45,319 nucleotides of DNA from an uncultured Collinsella sp. (lineage in GTDB: Bacteria; Actinomycetota; Coriobacteriia; Coriobacteriales; Coriobacteriaceae), in NCBI GenBank assembly GCA_902495085.1, contig CABUWA010000003.1, positions 1 to 45,319 on the forward strand. The letters are read 5' to 3'. The notes under the pieces were generated by a model. That model had not been told where the DNA came from. It saw only the letters and a list, made by a program, of their open reading frames with translations, and made no database searches. Shown here in pieces: positions 31,545 to 40,341 of the stretch (the first letter of the stretch is position 1; every line of letters begins with the position of its first letter). The position numbers and the translations under genes are program-made.

Positions 31545-31801
31545 CCGCGGAGAATCGAACTCTGTGCAGGGCGCGGGCGTAAAGAAAACGCGTAAGCGTT
31601 TTTAGCCCGCGGGCGAGGACGCCGGCAGGCGGCCGAAGCCGGCGCGGATTTGCAAAGCAAATACGCGGATTCTCCGCGCAAAGCCCCAGCCCAAAACAGA
31701 TGTGCTGCCGACGGCATTTCTGCCAACTATGCCCCCGCACCAACGGATCCCCCACCCGCGGAGAATCGAACTCTATGCAGGGCGCGGGCGTTAGGAAAAC
31801 G
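31545..31801 (-). repeat. Pair of 46-nt direct repeats carrying inverted copies of the tmRNA T-arm
   Basis: 31545-31590 and 31756-31801 match at 43 of 46 positions and are 211 bases apart. Each contains CGCGGAGAATCGAACTC, the exact reverse complement of tmRNA bases 31463-31479. They are too short to be tRNA genes. The stretch between is GC-rich with hairpins (for example around 31620-31645) and no credible gene. With the tmRNA terminator this accounts for the 431-base gap before the patatin gene. They may be relics of integration or of duplication at the tmRNA 3' end. Confidence 0.8.
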
Positions 31802-31919
31802 TCGCGGCAGCACAGGGCGGGACGCACTTTCTGTCCCATCTCCTCAACTCCAAAACCTATGCACCCTCCATTCCAAAACTGGGTAGAAGAAAGCCAAAAC
31901 GCAATCGCAGGAGGTCAAT

Positions 31920-32798
31920 ATGACTGCAGAAGATAAGGCAAAGAACGCCGGCAAGGTCGCGCTCGTTTTGGAGGGCGGTAGCTTCCGCGGGCAATTTACC
32001 GCAGGCGTGCTTGACGTTCTCATGGAGGCCGGCGTCGAGATTCCGGCGGTATATGGCGTATCGGCCGGCGCCCTCAACGGCGTGAACTACAAGTCGCACC
32101 AGATCGGCCGTGCCAACCGCATCAACCTGGCTTTCTGCAACGACAACCGCTTCATGGGCGCCGCATCGTTTGCGTCCACGGGTTCTATTGTGGGCTACGA
32201 CTTTATCTTCAACGATGTCCAGGACCGCCTGGACCCCTTTGACAACGAAACGTTCGACGCGAGCCCCATCGAGATGTACGCCGTTGCGACGGACATGCTG
32301 TTTGGAACCGCTGCGTACCTGCTGGTCAAAAGTGCCGTACTTGACCTCGACGCCGTGCGCGCCTCGACCTCGCTGCCGCTGGTGACGCCGCCGGTCGAGA
32401 TAGACGGGCACAAATACGTCGACGGCGGCGTAGCCGATTCGGTTCCCATCGAGCACGTGCTGGAGGAAGCGGGCTTCGATCGTGCGGTTGTCATTGTCAC
32501 GCAGGACCGCTCGTACGAGAAAAAGCCCTACGAGTTTATGCCCGCCGCACGCGCCCGCTATGCCGACTACCCCTACCTGCTCGAGGCTATCGAGACGCGC
32601 CACGACCGCTATAACATCCAGCGCATGCACCTGTGGAAGTATGAGCGCGAGGGCCGTGCGTTGGTCGTCGCTCCGCAAAAGCCGGTCGAGGTCGGCCATG
32701 TTGAGCACGATCCGGCAAAGCTCCTCGACCTGTATATTCAGGGTCGCCAGGAGGCAAAGCGCTTGCTGGGAGATATCGAGGCGTTTGTCGAGCGCTAG
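31920..32798 (+). CDS. Patatin-like phospholipase
   Basis: A 292-residue cytoplasmic or membrane-associated serine hydrolase of the patatin/RssA type. The oxyanion-hole motif is E-G-G-S-F-R-G (residues 18-24), the nucleophile S48 lies in G-V-S-A-G, and the second dyad residue D168 lies in D-G-G-V-A-D-S-V-P. Such enzymes cleave acyl chains from phospholipids or other acyl esters; the natural substrate is unknown. The start has an AGGAGGT site. It is a single gene between the tmRNA region and the rplM promoter. Confidence 0.92.
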   Translation: MTAEDKAKNAGKVALVLEGGSFRGQFTAGVLDVLMEAGVEIPAVYGVSAGALNGVNYKSHQIGRANRINLAFCNDNRFMGAASFASTGSIVGYDFIFNDVQDRLDPFDNETFDASPIEMYAVATDMLFGTAAYLLVKSAVLDLDAVRASTSLPLVTPPVEIDGHKYVDGGVADSVPIEHVLEEAGFDRAVVIVTQDRSYEKKPYEFMPAARARYADYPYLLEAIETRHDRYNIQRMHLWKYEREGRALVVAPQKPVEVGHVEHDPAKLLDLYIQGRQEAKRLLGDIEAFVER

Positions 32799-32861
32799 CG
32801 TCGCGACGTCATGACCCATGGATGACATGTGCAGAAACTCTGGTCGGAGCCAAAATACCTG

Positions 32862-32889
32862 TTGACTCGGGCGGCGAGCGGGGTAATAT
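32862..32889 (+). promoter_or_regulatory. Promoter of rplM-rpsI
   Basis: TTGACT (32862-32867), 16-bp spacer, TAATAT (32884-32889), about 65 bases before the rplM start. A good sigma-70-type match, as expected for ribosomal protein genes. Confidence 0.7.
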
Positions 32890-32955
32890 GGACGGGTTAC
32901 TTGCAGAGCCCCGTGAATCTCTGTAACAACACGTACTGTACATGGAGGAGTCTAA

Positions 32956-33399
32956 GTGATTTCGAAATCGACTCACTACGCCAAGCAGGGCGAGGTCCAG
33001 CGCAACTGGGTTCTCGTCGACGCCGATGGTGCTGTCCTGGGCCGTCTTGCCACCCAGATCGCAATGATCCTGCGCGGTAAGAACAAGCCCCAGTTCACGC
33101 CCAACAGCGACTGCGGCGACTTCGTTGTCGTCATCAACGCCGATAAGGTCCAGCTTACCGGTAACAAGGCCGACACGAAGACCTATTATCGCCACAGCGG
33201 CTACAACGGCGGCCTCAAGGCTGAGAGCTTCCGCCAGGCTATGGAGAAGCACCCGGAGAAGGTCATCGAGCGCGCCGTTCGCGGCATGCTGCCCAAGACC
33301 ACCCTCGGCCGTGCCCAGATGACCAAGCTTAAGGTCTACGCTGGTGCCGAGCATCCGCACGCTGCCCAGAACCCCACGAAGATTGAGCTGGAGGCTTAA
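32956..33399 (+). CDS. rplM: 50S ribosomal protein L13
   Basis: A 147-residue L13 assembling into the large subunit with 23S rRNA. Recognisable stretches are W-V-L-V-D-A-D-G-A-V-L-G-R-L-A, G-D-F-V-V-V-I-N-A, Y-Y-R-H-S-G-Y and R-A-V-R-G-M-L-P. The start is GTG behind GGAGGAG. rpsI follows after two bases, the standard L13-S9 operon. Confidence 0.98.
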   Translation: MISKSTHYAKQGEVQRNWVLVDADGAVLGRLATQIAMILRGKNKPQFTPNSDCGDFVVVINADKVQLTGNKADTKTYYRHSGYNGGLKAESFRQAMEKHPEKVIERAVRGMLPKTTLGRAQMTKLKVYAGAEHPHAAQNPTKIELEA

Positions 33400-33401
33400 A
33401 G

Positions 33402-33797
<396 letters not shown>

Positions 33798-33828
33798 GGT
33801 TTTATCTCCTTACGAGATACAATGTACA

Positions 33829-33870
33829 AGCGGGGCCTGCCGATTGCTCGGCGGGTCCCGCTTTTCTTTT
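33829..33870 (+). terminator. Terminator of rplM-rpsI
   Basis: AGCGGGGCCTGCCGA (33829-33843) pairs with TCGGCGGGTCCCGCT (33848-33862) over 15 bp with two G-T wobbles, then a T-rich tail. Confidence 0.9.
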
Positions 33871-33920
33871 TCGACTAGGGTGGGCGACTGCGTTTTGCCC
33901 ACTTGGGAAGGAGCGATCCT

Positions 33921-35258
33921 ATGCCCCAGAACATCTTCGGTACCGATGGCGTCCGTGGCGTCGCCAACGCCGATCTTTCGTGCGACCTCGCGTTTCGCCT
34001 GGGTCGCGCGGCGACCAAGTTTCTTGGTCCGGACATCTGCATTGGCCGTGACACGCGTCTTTCGGGCACCATGCTCGAGAGTGCTCTGACCGCCGGCATT
34101 ATGGCCGAGGGCGGCCGTCCGCACTGCTGCGGCGTTATCCCTACGCCGGCCGTGGCACTGCTCACCGTTCAAAACGAGCTTGACGGCGGCATCGTCATCT
34201 CTGCTTCGCACAATCCGCCGGAGTTCAACGGCATCAAGTTCTTTAGCCGCAAGGGCATGAAGCTTCCCGATGCTGTCGAGGAAGAGATCAGCGCCTGGGT
34301 CATGTCCGAGGAGGCCATGGCTGCCGACACGCTGCCGACCGGCGCCGGTGTGGGTCACATCATCAAGATGAAGGATGCCCGCAAGGCCTATGTCGATCAT
34401 GCCATCAGCACGCTCGACGGTCTTAAGCTCGATGGCCTGGTTGTTGCCGTCGACTGCGGTCACGGCGCTTCGTGCCAGACCACGCCTGCCGCGCTGCAGC
34501 GCCTGGGCGCCACGGTCCATGCCATCAACACCGATTACTGCGGCACCGACATTAACGTCGAGTGCGGCTCCACTCATCTTGAGCCCCTGCGTGAGCTCGT
34601 ACTGCGCACCCACGCCGATATCGGCCTGGCCCACGATGGCGACGCTGATCGCGTGCTGTTCGTGGACAGCGAGGGCAACGAGATTGATGGCGACTACATT
34701 CTTGCCATCTGCGGCTCCGACCTTGCTGCTCGCGGCAAGCTCGCCAACTCCGAGATCGTCTCGACCGTCATGTGCAACCTGGGCTTCTCCATCGCCATGA
34801 AGGAGCAGGGCTTTGATATGGTCCAGACTGCCGTGGGCGACCGCTATGTTCTTGAGCGTATGCTCGAGGACGGTGCTGTCATCGGCGGCGAGCAGTCCGG
34901 TCACATCATCTTCCTGGAGCACAACACCACCGGCGACGGCTTGGTGACGGCTCTGCAGCTGCTGGCCGTGCTCAAGCGCACCGGCCGCACCCTCACCGAC
35001 CTTGCCGGCATCATGAAGAAGTACCCGCAGGTGCTCGTCAACGTGCATTCGGACAACAAGGCCGGCCTGGACGATTGCCAGCCCATTTGGGACGCCGTCG
35101 CTGCCGCCGAGAAGGAGCTCAACGGTCGCGGCCGCATCTTGGTGCGCCCGAGCGGTACCGAGCCGCTGGTTCGCGTTATGGCCGAGGCGGAGACGCACGA
35201 GCTGACCCAGCGCGTTGTTGACGATATCGTCGAGGTTGTCAAGCGCGAACTTCCCTAA
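33921..35258 (+). CDS. glmM: Phosphoglucosamine mutase GlmM
   Basis: The 445-residue enzyme converting glucosamine-6-phosphate to glucosamine-1-phosphate for UDP-GlcNAc and cell-wall synthesis. It opens F-G-T-D-G-V-R-G, has the phosphoserine loop S-A-S96-H-N-P-P, the metal site D-G-D-A-D-R and the sugar-binding G-E-Q-S-G-H, and ends with the phosphate-binding R-P-S-G-T-E-P. The ATG at 33921 follows AAGGAG. It sits two genes before nagB, which acts on the same glucosamine-6-phosphate in the opposite, catabolic direction, with a PTS protein between. Confidence 0.97.
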   Translation: MPQNIFGTDGVRGVANADLSCDLAFRLGRAATKFLGPDICIGRDTRLSGTMLESALTAGIMAEGGRPHCCGVIPTPAVALLTVQNELDGGIVISASHNPPEFNGIKFFSRKGMKLPDAVEEEISAWVMSEEAMAADTLPTGAGVGHIIKMKDARKAYVDHAISTLDGLKLDGLVVAVDCGHGASCQTTPAALQRLGATVHAINTDYCGTDINVECGSTHLEPLRELVLRTHADIGLAHDGDADRVLFVDSEGNEIDGDYILAICGSDLAARGKLANSEIVSTVMCNLGFSIAMKEQGFDMVQTAVGDRYVLERMLEDGAVIGGEQSGHIIFLEHNTTGDGLVTALQLLAVLKRTGRTLTDLAGIMKKYPQVLVNVHSDNKAGLDDCQPIWDAVAAAEKELNGRGRILVRPSGTEPLVRVMAEAETHELTQRVVDDIVEVVKRELP

Positions 35259-35329
35259 TGGCCAAAAAAGGGTGCCAAGTGGTAAACTGACAAGGTTATT
35301 TTGATTGATTGGTATGTCCGAGGGGGAGC

Positions 35330-35827
35330 ATGTTCACTAAAGTCCTAAGGTCTTTTGGTATGCGTGGTCGAGTCCTTACGCTGGATGCTCCCATTTCGGG
35401 CGACGTCATTCCGTTATCCGAGGTCAATGACCAGACGTTTGCCACCGGCCTTTTGGGCCAGGGCGTGGCGATTCAGCCTACTGACACGCGCGTGATTGCG
35501 CCGGCAGACGCCAAGGTCGAGGCCATTTTTCCCACGGGACACGCCGTTGCGCTTAACACGGTCGATGGCCTGGACGTGCTCATCCACGTTGGTTTGGACA
35601 CTGTTCAGCTCGAGGGCAAGCACTTTACCGTACATGCGCAAGTGGGCGACATCGTCCATAAGGGCGATGTGCTCATCGAGTTCGATCGCGAGGCAATTGC
35701 TGCCGAGGGCTACGATGTTACGGTTCCCATCTTGGTGTGCAACTCTGTTGAGTTCTCGAGCATCAAGGGTTCCGTTGGCGAGCATGTCGAGGAGATGGAC
35801 CAACTCATCGTCGCTCGCGAGCGCTAG
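35330..35827 (+). CDS. PTS glucose-type EIIA protein
   Basis: A 165-residue soluble phosphocarrier of the glucose/N-acetylglucosamine PTS. H71 (G-H-A-V-A-L) and the phosphorylated H86 (V-L-I-H-V-G-L-D-T-V) are 15 residues apart, as in Escherichia coli EIIA-Glc (H75/H90). A-P-A-D-A-K and G-D-I-V-H-K-G-D are also typical. ATG 35330 follows AGGGGGAG at unusually close spacing; TTG 35309 is open but has no ribosome site. No EIIB/EIIC is nearby, so it may serve several transporters or act as a regulator. Its place between glmM and nagB hints at amino-sugar uptake control. Confidence 0.9.
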   Translation: MFTKVLRSFGMRGRVLTLDAPISGDVIPLSEVNDQTFATGLLGQGVAIQPTDTRVIAPADAKVEAIFPTGHAVALNTVDGLDVLIHVGLDTVQLEGKHFTVHAQVGDIVHKGDVLIEFDREAIAAEGYDVTVPILVCNSVEFSSIKGSVGEHVEEMDQLIVARER

Positions 35828-35867
35828 TGAGCGCGCTCGGCCTTTAGCCTACAATTCAAACACGTTT

Positions 35868-35901
35868 ACGGAGGGCGCCCTTGAAAGAGGACGCCCTCCG
35901 T
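35868..35901 (+). terminator. Hairpin after the EIIA gene
   Basis: ACGGAGGGCG (35868-35877) pairs perfectly with CGCCCTCCGT (35892-35901), 14-base loop, no T-run. Confidence 0.5.
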
Positions 35902-36099
35902 GGCAAGATGGGATTTGTCCGAAGCTAAACAGCTTTGGGTCACCGTGGACGGGCAGGGGCCTCGACGCGGCTAGACACGAGACACATACATTACGCGACC
36001 TCGCCCTGGTGGCCGCACACGTTGGTTGCGGCCGACGCGGGCCGCGGGCAAGTGCTTGTAAGGAGAGCCTTGCCTCTCTTGTATGAGAAAGGACGCGTA
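35902..36099 (+). other. Structured leader candidate of nagB
   Basis: About 200 bases without a credible gene. GGCCGCA (36011-36017) pairs with TGCGGCC (36027-36033), and AGGAGAG (36061-36067) pairs with CTCTCTT (36074-36080) just ahead of the real ribosome site GAAAGGA. The second hairpin hides an AGGAG sequence. It may be a regulatory leader for amino-sugar catabolism; I recognise no known riboswitch in it. Confidence 0.35.
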
Positions 36100-36828
36100 A
36101 TGAAGATCATTAAAGCTAAAGACTACGAGGATATGAGCCGCAAGGCCGCCAATATCATCTCGGCCCAGGTTATCCTCAAGCCCGATTGCGTGCTGGGTCT
36201 TGCCACCGGCTCCACCCCGATTGGCGCCTACAAGCAGCTCGCCGCTTGGTACGAGAAGGGTGACGTCGACTTTGCCGAGGTCAGCACCTACAACCTCGAC
36301 GAGTATCGTGGCCTTTCGCACGACGATCCCCAGAGCTACCACTACTTTATGCGTGAGAACTTCTTCGATCACATCAACATCGACCTGAACAACACGCATG
36401 TGCCCGATGGCTCCAATCCCGACGCTGCCGCTGCCTGCTCTGAGTACGACAAGATCGTCGCTGCTGCCGGTTACCCCGATCTGCAGCTGCTCGGCATCGG
36501 TAACAACGGTCACATTGGCTTCAACGAGCCCGATGACCACTTCTCCAAGGGTACGCACTGCGTCGACCTCACCGAGAGCACCATTCAGGCCAACAGCCGC
36601 CTGTTCGACAGCATCGACGACGTGCCCCGTCAGGCCTACACCATGGGTACCCAGACCATCATGTATGCCCGCATGATCCTGGTTGTCGCCAACGGCGAGG
36701 CCAAGGCACAGGCCGTGCATGACATGTGCTATGGTCCGGTTACCCCCGAGTGCCCTGCCTCGATCCTGCAACTGCACACCAACTGCGTTGTCGTTGCCGA
36801 CGAGGCCGCCCTTTCGCTCTGCAAGTAG
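36100..36828 (+). CDS. nagB: Glucosamine-6-phosphate deaminase
   Basis: The 242-residue enzyme turning glucosamine-6-phosphate into fructose-6-phosphate and ammonia, the entry of amino sugars into glycolysis. It has G-L-A-T-G-S-T-P near the N-terminus (phosphate loop), the L-D-E-Y motif, and the catalytic region G-I-G-N-N-G-H-I-G-F-N-E-P. The ATG at 36100 follows GAAAGGA; the upstream open frame from 35935 runs through the leader and is not real. A clear terminator follows. No nagA is in the window. Confidence 0.97.
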   Translation: MKIIKAKDYEDMSRKAANIISAQVILKPDCVLGLATGSTPIGAYKQLAAWYEKGDVDFAEVSTYNLDEYRGLSHDDPQSYHYFMRENFFDHINIDLNNTHVPDGSNPDAAAACSEYDKIVAAAGYPDLQLLGIGNNGHIGFNEPDDHFSKGTHCVDLTESTIQANSRLFDSIDDVPRQAYTMGTQTIMYARMILVVANGEAKAQAVHDMCYGPVTPECPASILQLHTNCVVVADEAALSLCK

Positions 36829-36861
36829 CGAAAGCCTATCACCTCGACATAGCTTTGCCGA

Positions 36862-36888
36862 AGGCCTCCGCTTTGCGGGGGCCTTTTT
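36862..36888 (+). terminator. Terminator of nagB
   Basis: AGGCCTCCGC (36862-36871) pairs with GCGGGGGCCT (36875-36884), one wobble, 3-base loop, then TTTT. Confidence 0.88.
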
Positions 36889-37025
36889 GCTGAGCGTGCG
36901 CCGTGTGCTTGACGAAAATCTGGCCGCGAACTGGACGGGTGCGTCTGGTGCAGCATGATTCATTCCATAACAGATACTATGCATAAATGCTATGAAAAGG
37001 TCGTAGACGGTAGCTGGCGTTAGGT

Positions 37026-37039
37026 GAGTTGCGCAACTC
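37026..37039. promoter_or_regulatory. Perfect 14-bp palindrome upstream of the SARP-like gene
   Basis: GAGTTGCGCAACTC is fully symmetric. It lies about 235 bases before the regulator gene in a 444-base gap otherwise holding the nagB terminator and the direct repeat at 37214-37241. It is an operator candidate. TTGAAC (37042-37047) and TACACT (37063-37068) lie just behind it with a short 15-bp spacer. Confidence 0.4.
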
Positions 37040-37213
37040 CATTGAACAGCGCTCATTTGAGGTACACTGCCAAAGGATGGGACAAGCTGGCAAGCGCATT
37101 GACCTGCGCAAAGACTGATTGGTTGGGGGATAAGTTTCAATCGGACCACGCTGAACAAAAACTTGCCATTTGCGTACCAACAAACATCCTAAACCGTAGC
37201 ATCGCTCTATTCA

Positions 37214-37241
37214 TCTAGCGATACATATGGTCTAGCGTTAC
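37214..37241 (+). promoter_or_regulatory. Direct repeat just before the SARP-like gene
   Basis: TCTAGCGATAC (37214-37224) and TCTAGCGTTAC (37231-37241) differ at one base, with a 17-bp period. SARP regulators bind short direct repeats, so self-regulation is possible, though this period is not the common one. Confidence 0.4.
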
Positions 37242-37272
37242 GGTGTCCATGTGGTCGAGTTGAGGAGCGGGC

Positions 37273-40272
37273 ATGGTTAACGATTTGGGCAATACGGACG
37301 ACCTCGAGCTTATGCCGCTGGGCAGTAGTTATACGGTGCGGCGCGATCGCTTGATGAACGAACTTATCGCCAAGGGCCGAAAGGCCGGCATCGTAGTCCT
37401 CTACGCGCCTGATGGCTTTGGGAAAACCTCGGTGCTGCTGCAGTATGCCCAAGAGGTTAAAAACGATCCGACGCGAGGTCCCGTGCGGATCATTGAGGCA
37501 GACCGCGCCATTGGGCGCGAGGTATTTATGCAGCTCGAGGTCGTTACCGAAGAGCTTAAGGACAAGCCGCACTCTCTGATCGCAATCGATAACGTGCCTA
37601 ACCTCAGCCAGAGCGAGACCGAGGAGCTGATCGACCGAATCCGAAGCCTGCGTGCTATGGGGGTTGGGGTCTTTATGAGCTGCCGTCCCTCGAATCGCCA
37701 GCTGATTCATGGACTGGGCGATTCGATTAAAGTCAACGCGCAGATGCTCAAGGTGCATGCCTACGAGTATTCGGCGTGGGCATCGGCGTTTTCGATCAGC
37801 ACATCGCTCGACTTCTATCAGCTTACGCAGGGCGTGCCCGAGCTCGTCTCGGCTATGCAGTCGGGACTCTACGGGCAGGGAGACGTTGCCCAGATGCTCG
37901 AAAACGAGATCGTCAATATCTACGGTGCGGCACTTGTTGACCTGGCGTCGCTCGAGAACAACGCCCTGTTTAGTGTGGCATGCTTGATGGTCTTAATGGG
38001 TGAGGGCAATATTTCGGAGCTCGAGGCTTGCGGTGTTAGGCTTTCGGCGATTGACCAGTCCTATCTTGTCCGCGATTATCCCATTTTTGGCGTTGATCCG
38101 GCAGACCGGAGCTTTACCTGCTTGGGTACCGAGGATAACGCACGCCTGCGATTGCGCAAGCTGGTCGCCGAAATTCGCCCCGAACTCGTTGTACGGGCGG
38201 CGCGTATATTGATTAAAGCGGGGCGCTGCGATACCGCGATGGACCTCGCCGACGCGTTTTTGGACCGCAGTGCGGTGTTGGAACTTGCCGGGCAGTATGG
38301 GGTCGATCTGGCCTTGACGGGGCATGGAGGGGATGTCTGCCGTGCGGCGCTGGGAAAGACCGAGGCAGATGGTCGGGCATCGGAGCCGACGCCTGACGAG
38401 GCGCTCGGCATCTATCTGGCGGCGGTGAGCGTCTCCAATACAAAGCTCGCGCGGTATATGGCCTCAATTATCGAGCATGCGGGCGAGCAAGCGATTTGCG
38501 AGCTCGATCCCGTGTCGTGGAAGGTGGCGTACGCGTTTACGGCCGCCTGTTATGGAGATAGCGGTCTGGGGCTTCCGGCAAGCCATACAGCGCTGGAAAG
38601 TGAGGCGTCTTGTGCCGCACTCGACATGCTGTCCGCACATGTCGAGATAAAGCATGGGCTGACCGAGCGGGCGAAGGGTGCTGAGATCCTCGCGGGGCTC
38701 AAAACGGATAAGGCCTATGATTGCGAGCTCGATATCGCGGGGACGTTTGTGCGGGCGGACCGCATGTTGACGGAGCTATTTGATGGGTCGTATGCAGGGA
38801 CTGACGAGCGTGATGACGAGATGGCCCTGACGCTCGAGGCACTCGAAGCGCGTGGAATCCGAGCGCTCGCCATCTGGGTGCGCATGGTATTATCGGCGCG
38901 GCGCCTGTTTGCCGGCATGCCGGTGACCGACGAGCAGGCATTCAATGAGCTCGACCGCTTTGCCGTGCGCGTGCGTGACAATCAAGTCCAGTTGTTTGGC
39001 TTGATACTGGAAGGCTGGCAGTCGCTGGCTGAGGGGCGTCCGGTCAATGCCAAATTCCGTGCGGTGCAGGTGCTCAGGCTTGCCGAGGAATCGATTGGAT
39101 ACATACGCGACAACGCACTGCTGCTAGAGCGCGCGGCGTACTTACGCAATACATCGATGGTATCGGTGCGCGAAGAGGCAGAGCTGCTCGATTTGAGCCG
39201 GACGCAGGTCGGTGGTGCCGAGGCTTGGATGGTGGCGCTGCATTTGGCCTCCGCTGGCCGCGATAGCGACCTTGCAGCCTGGATGTCTATGAACCGCCCA
39301 GGGATTTTAGATCCGTCGTATCGGCTGTTTGCGCGTCTTGCGATGCATTGTCTGGGTGAGCCGGCTGCTAGAATTCGAAAGAAGCTCCCGGTGCGCGAGC
39401 TGTCGCGATATTCGCTGCGTGACGACTTTGAGGGCGAAGGCGAGCGTCTGTTCCAGGCCGGCGATGCCGAGGGTGTCGATGTGATTGGCCATATCGAGAT
39501 CCGCATGTTTGGGGCGTTTCGCGCCGAGCGCGACGGGTTTCCCATCACGGATAAGATGTGGCGCCGCAAGAAAGCGGCGACGCTTGCCGAGCGGCTTGCG
39601 CTGGGTATGGATGCACTGGTCGACCGCGAGACGCTGGCCATGGAGCTGTGGCCCCATGCCGAGTTCAATAGCGCCCGCAACAACCTGTACTCGACGATAT
39701 CGCGCTTGCGTTCGGCCTTGGGGCCGACACCGGACGGCAAGTCGTGTGTGCTGATCCAAAACGAGTGCATTGGGCTTAATGGCGATTACGTCAAGACCGA
39801 CGTGCGGTTGTTTGATCAGATAAGCCGCGAAGTTTTGGGAAATCGCACGGGTGCGCGCGGACCCCATCTGATCGAGCTGTGCCTTAAGATCGAGCAGCTC
39901 TACGCCGGCCCGCTGTATGTTCCCAATGGCTGTAATCCCACCTACTTTTTGCGTATGCGGCGCATTATGGAATCGAAGTATATCGACTGCATGATTCGGG
40001 GCGCGAATGCCGCCCTAGAAGAAAACGACCTGCAGTCGGCGGTATGGCTGGTGGAGTCGGGGCTGCGGCAAGAGACGGCGCGCGAGGATATGGTGCGCTG
40101 CGCCATGCGTGTCTACAGTGCGGCGGGGCGGCGGCGCGATATCGTCGAGCTGTACAGCGGGCATATGCACCACCTGAGGGAGCAGGTCAATGGCGTGCCC
40201 GAGCCCGAGACACGGCGTCTATACGAGCGCTTGGTGGAGGGGCGGCTCAATCGCGTGCTCGTCGAGCGATAA
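37273..40272 (+). CDS. Large SARP/BTAD-type transcriptional regulator with N-terminal ATPase
   Basis: A 999-residue multidomain regulator. The N-terminus has a STAND-like ATPase start (Y-A-P-D-G-F-G-K51-T-S, a Walker A with its first glycine replaced by alanine, and L-I-A-I-D-N as Walker B). A long helical middle, perhaps repeat-like, follows. From about residue 740 come an OmpR/SARP-type winged helix (I-R-M-F-G-A-F-R-A; W-R-R-K-K-A-A-T-L-A-E-R-L-A) and the bacterial transcriptional activation domain with its helical pairs to the end. GAGGAG precedes the ATG. Such MalT/SARP-like proteins integrate a ligand or partner signal and switch genes; the target is unknown. The gene stands alone; its end runs into the terminator of the convergent yhbY. 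Confidence 0.82.
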   Translation: MVNDLGNTDDLELMPLGSSYTVRRDRLMNELIAKGRKAGIVVLYAPDGFGKTSVLLQYAQEVKNDPTRGPVRIIEADRAIGREVFMQLEVVTEELKDKPHSLIAIDNVPNLSQSETEELIDRIRSLRAMGVGVFMSCRPSNRQLIHGLGDSIKVNAQMLKVHAYEYSAWASAFSISTSLDFYQLTQGVPELVSAMQSGLYGQGDVAQMLENEIVNIYGAALVDLASLENNALFSVACLMVLMGEGNISELEACGVRLSAIDQSYLVRDYPIFGVDPADRSFTCLGTEDNARLRLRKLVAEIRPELVVRAARILIKAGRCDTAMDLADAFLDRSAVLELAGQYGVDLALTGHGGDVCRAALGKTEADGRASEPTPDEALGIYLAAVSVSNTKLARYMASIIEHAGEQAICELDPVSWKVAYAFTAACYGDSGLGLPASHTALESEASCAALDMLSAHVEIKHGLTERAKGAEILAGLKTDKAYDCELDIAGTFVRADRMLTELFDGSYAGTDERDDEMALTLEALEARGIRALAIWVRMVLSARRLFAGMPVTDEQAFNELDRFAVRVRDNQVQLFGLILEGWQSLAEGRPVNAKFRAVQVLRLAEESIGYIRDNALLLERAAYLRNTSMVSVREEAELLDLSRTQVGGAEAWMVALHLASAGRDSDLAAWMSMNRPGILDPSYRLFARLAMHCLGEPAARIRKKLPVRELSRYSLRDDFEGEGERLFQAGDAEGVDVIGHIEIRMFGAFRAERDGFPITDKMWRRKKAATLAERLALGMDALVDRETLAMELWPHAEFNSARNNLYSTISRLRSALGPTPDGKSCVLIQNECIGLNGDYVKTDVRLFDQISREVLGNRTGARGPHLIELCLKIEQLYAGPLYVPNGCNPTYFLRMRRIMESKYIDCMIRGANAALEENDLQSAVWLVESGLRQETAREDMVRCAMRVYSAAGRRRDIVELYSGHMHHLREQVNGVPEPETRRLYERLVEGRLNRVLVER

Positions 40273-40303
40273 AAAATGAGCGTCCGAATTGCTCGGACGC
40301 TCA
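40271..40303 (-). terminator. Terminator of yhbY (minus strand)
   Basis: TGAGCGTCCGA (40277-40287) pairs with TCGGACGCTCA (40293-40303). On the minus strand it is followed by TTTTTT (40271-40276), which overlaps the stop codon of the convergent regulator gene. It may stop both transcripts. Confidence 0.88.
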
Positions 40304-40341
40304 CAAGCTTGATGTATGTTGGCTCGCCGGATCGTTGGCTC

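Noticed and set aside
31545..31801. tRNA genes downstream of tmRNA
   Set aside because: The T-arm-like text is only 17 bases, on the minus strand; no acceptor, D-arm or anticodon arm can be folded around either copy.
31312..31839. Minus-strand open frame of 175 codons over tmRNA
   Set aside because: It is antisense to the tmRNA 3' half and its terminator and contains the text typical of spurious frames opposite tRNA-like 3' ends.
35935..36099. N-terminal extension of NagB
   Set aside because: NagB proteins start at M-K-I-I; the extension covers the leader hairpins and the true GAAAGGA site precedes 36100.
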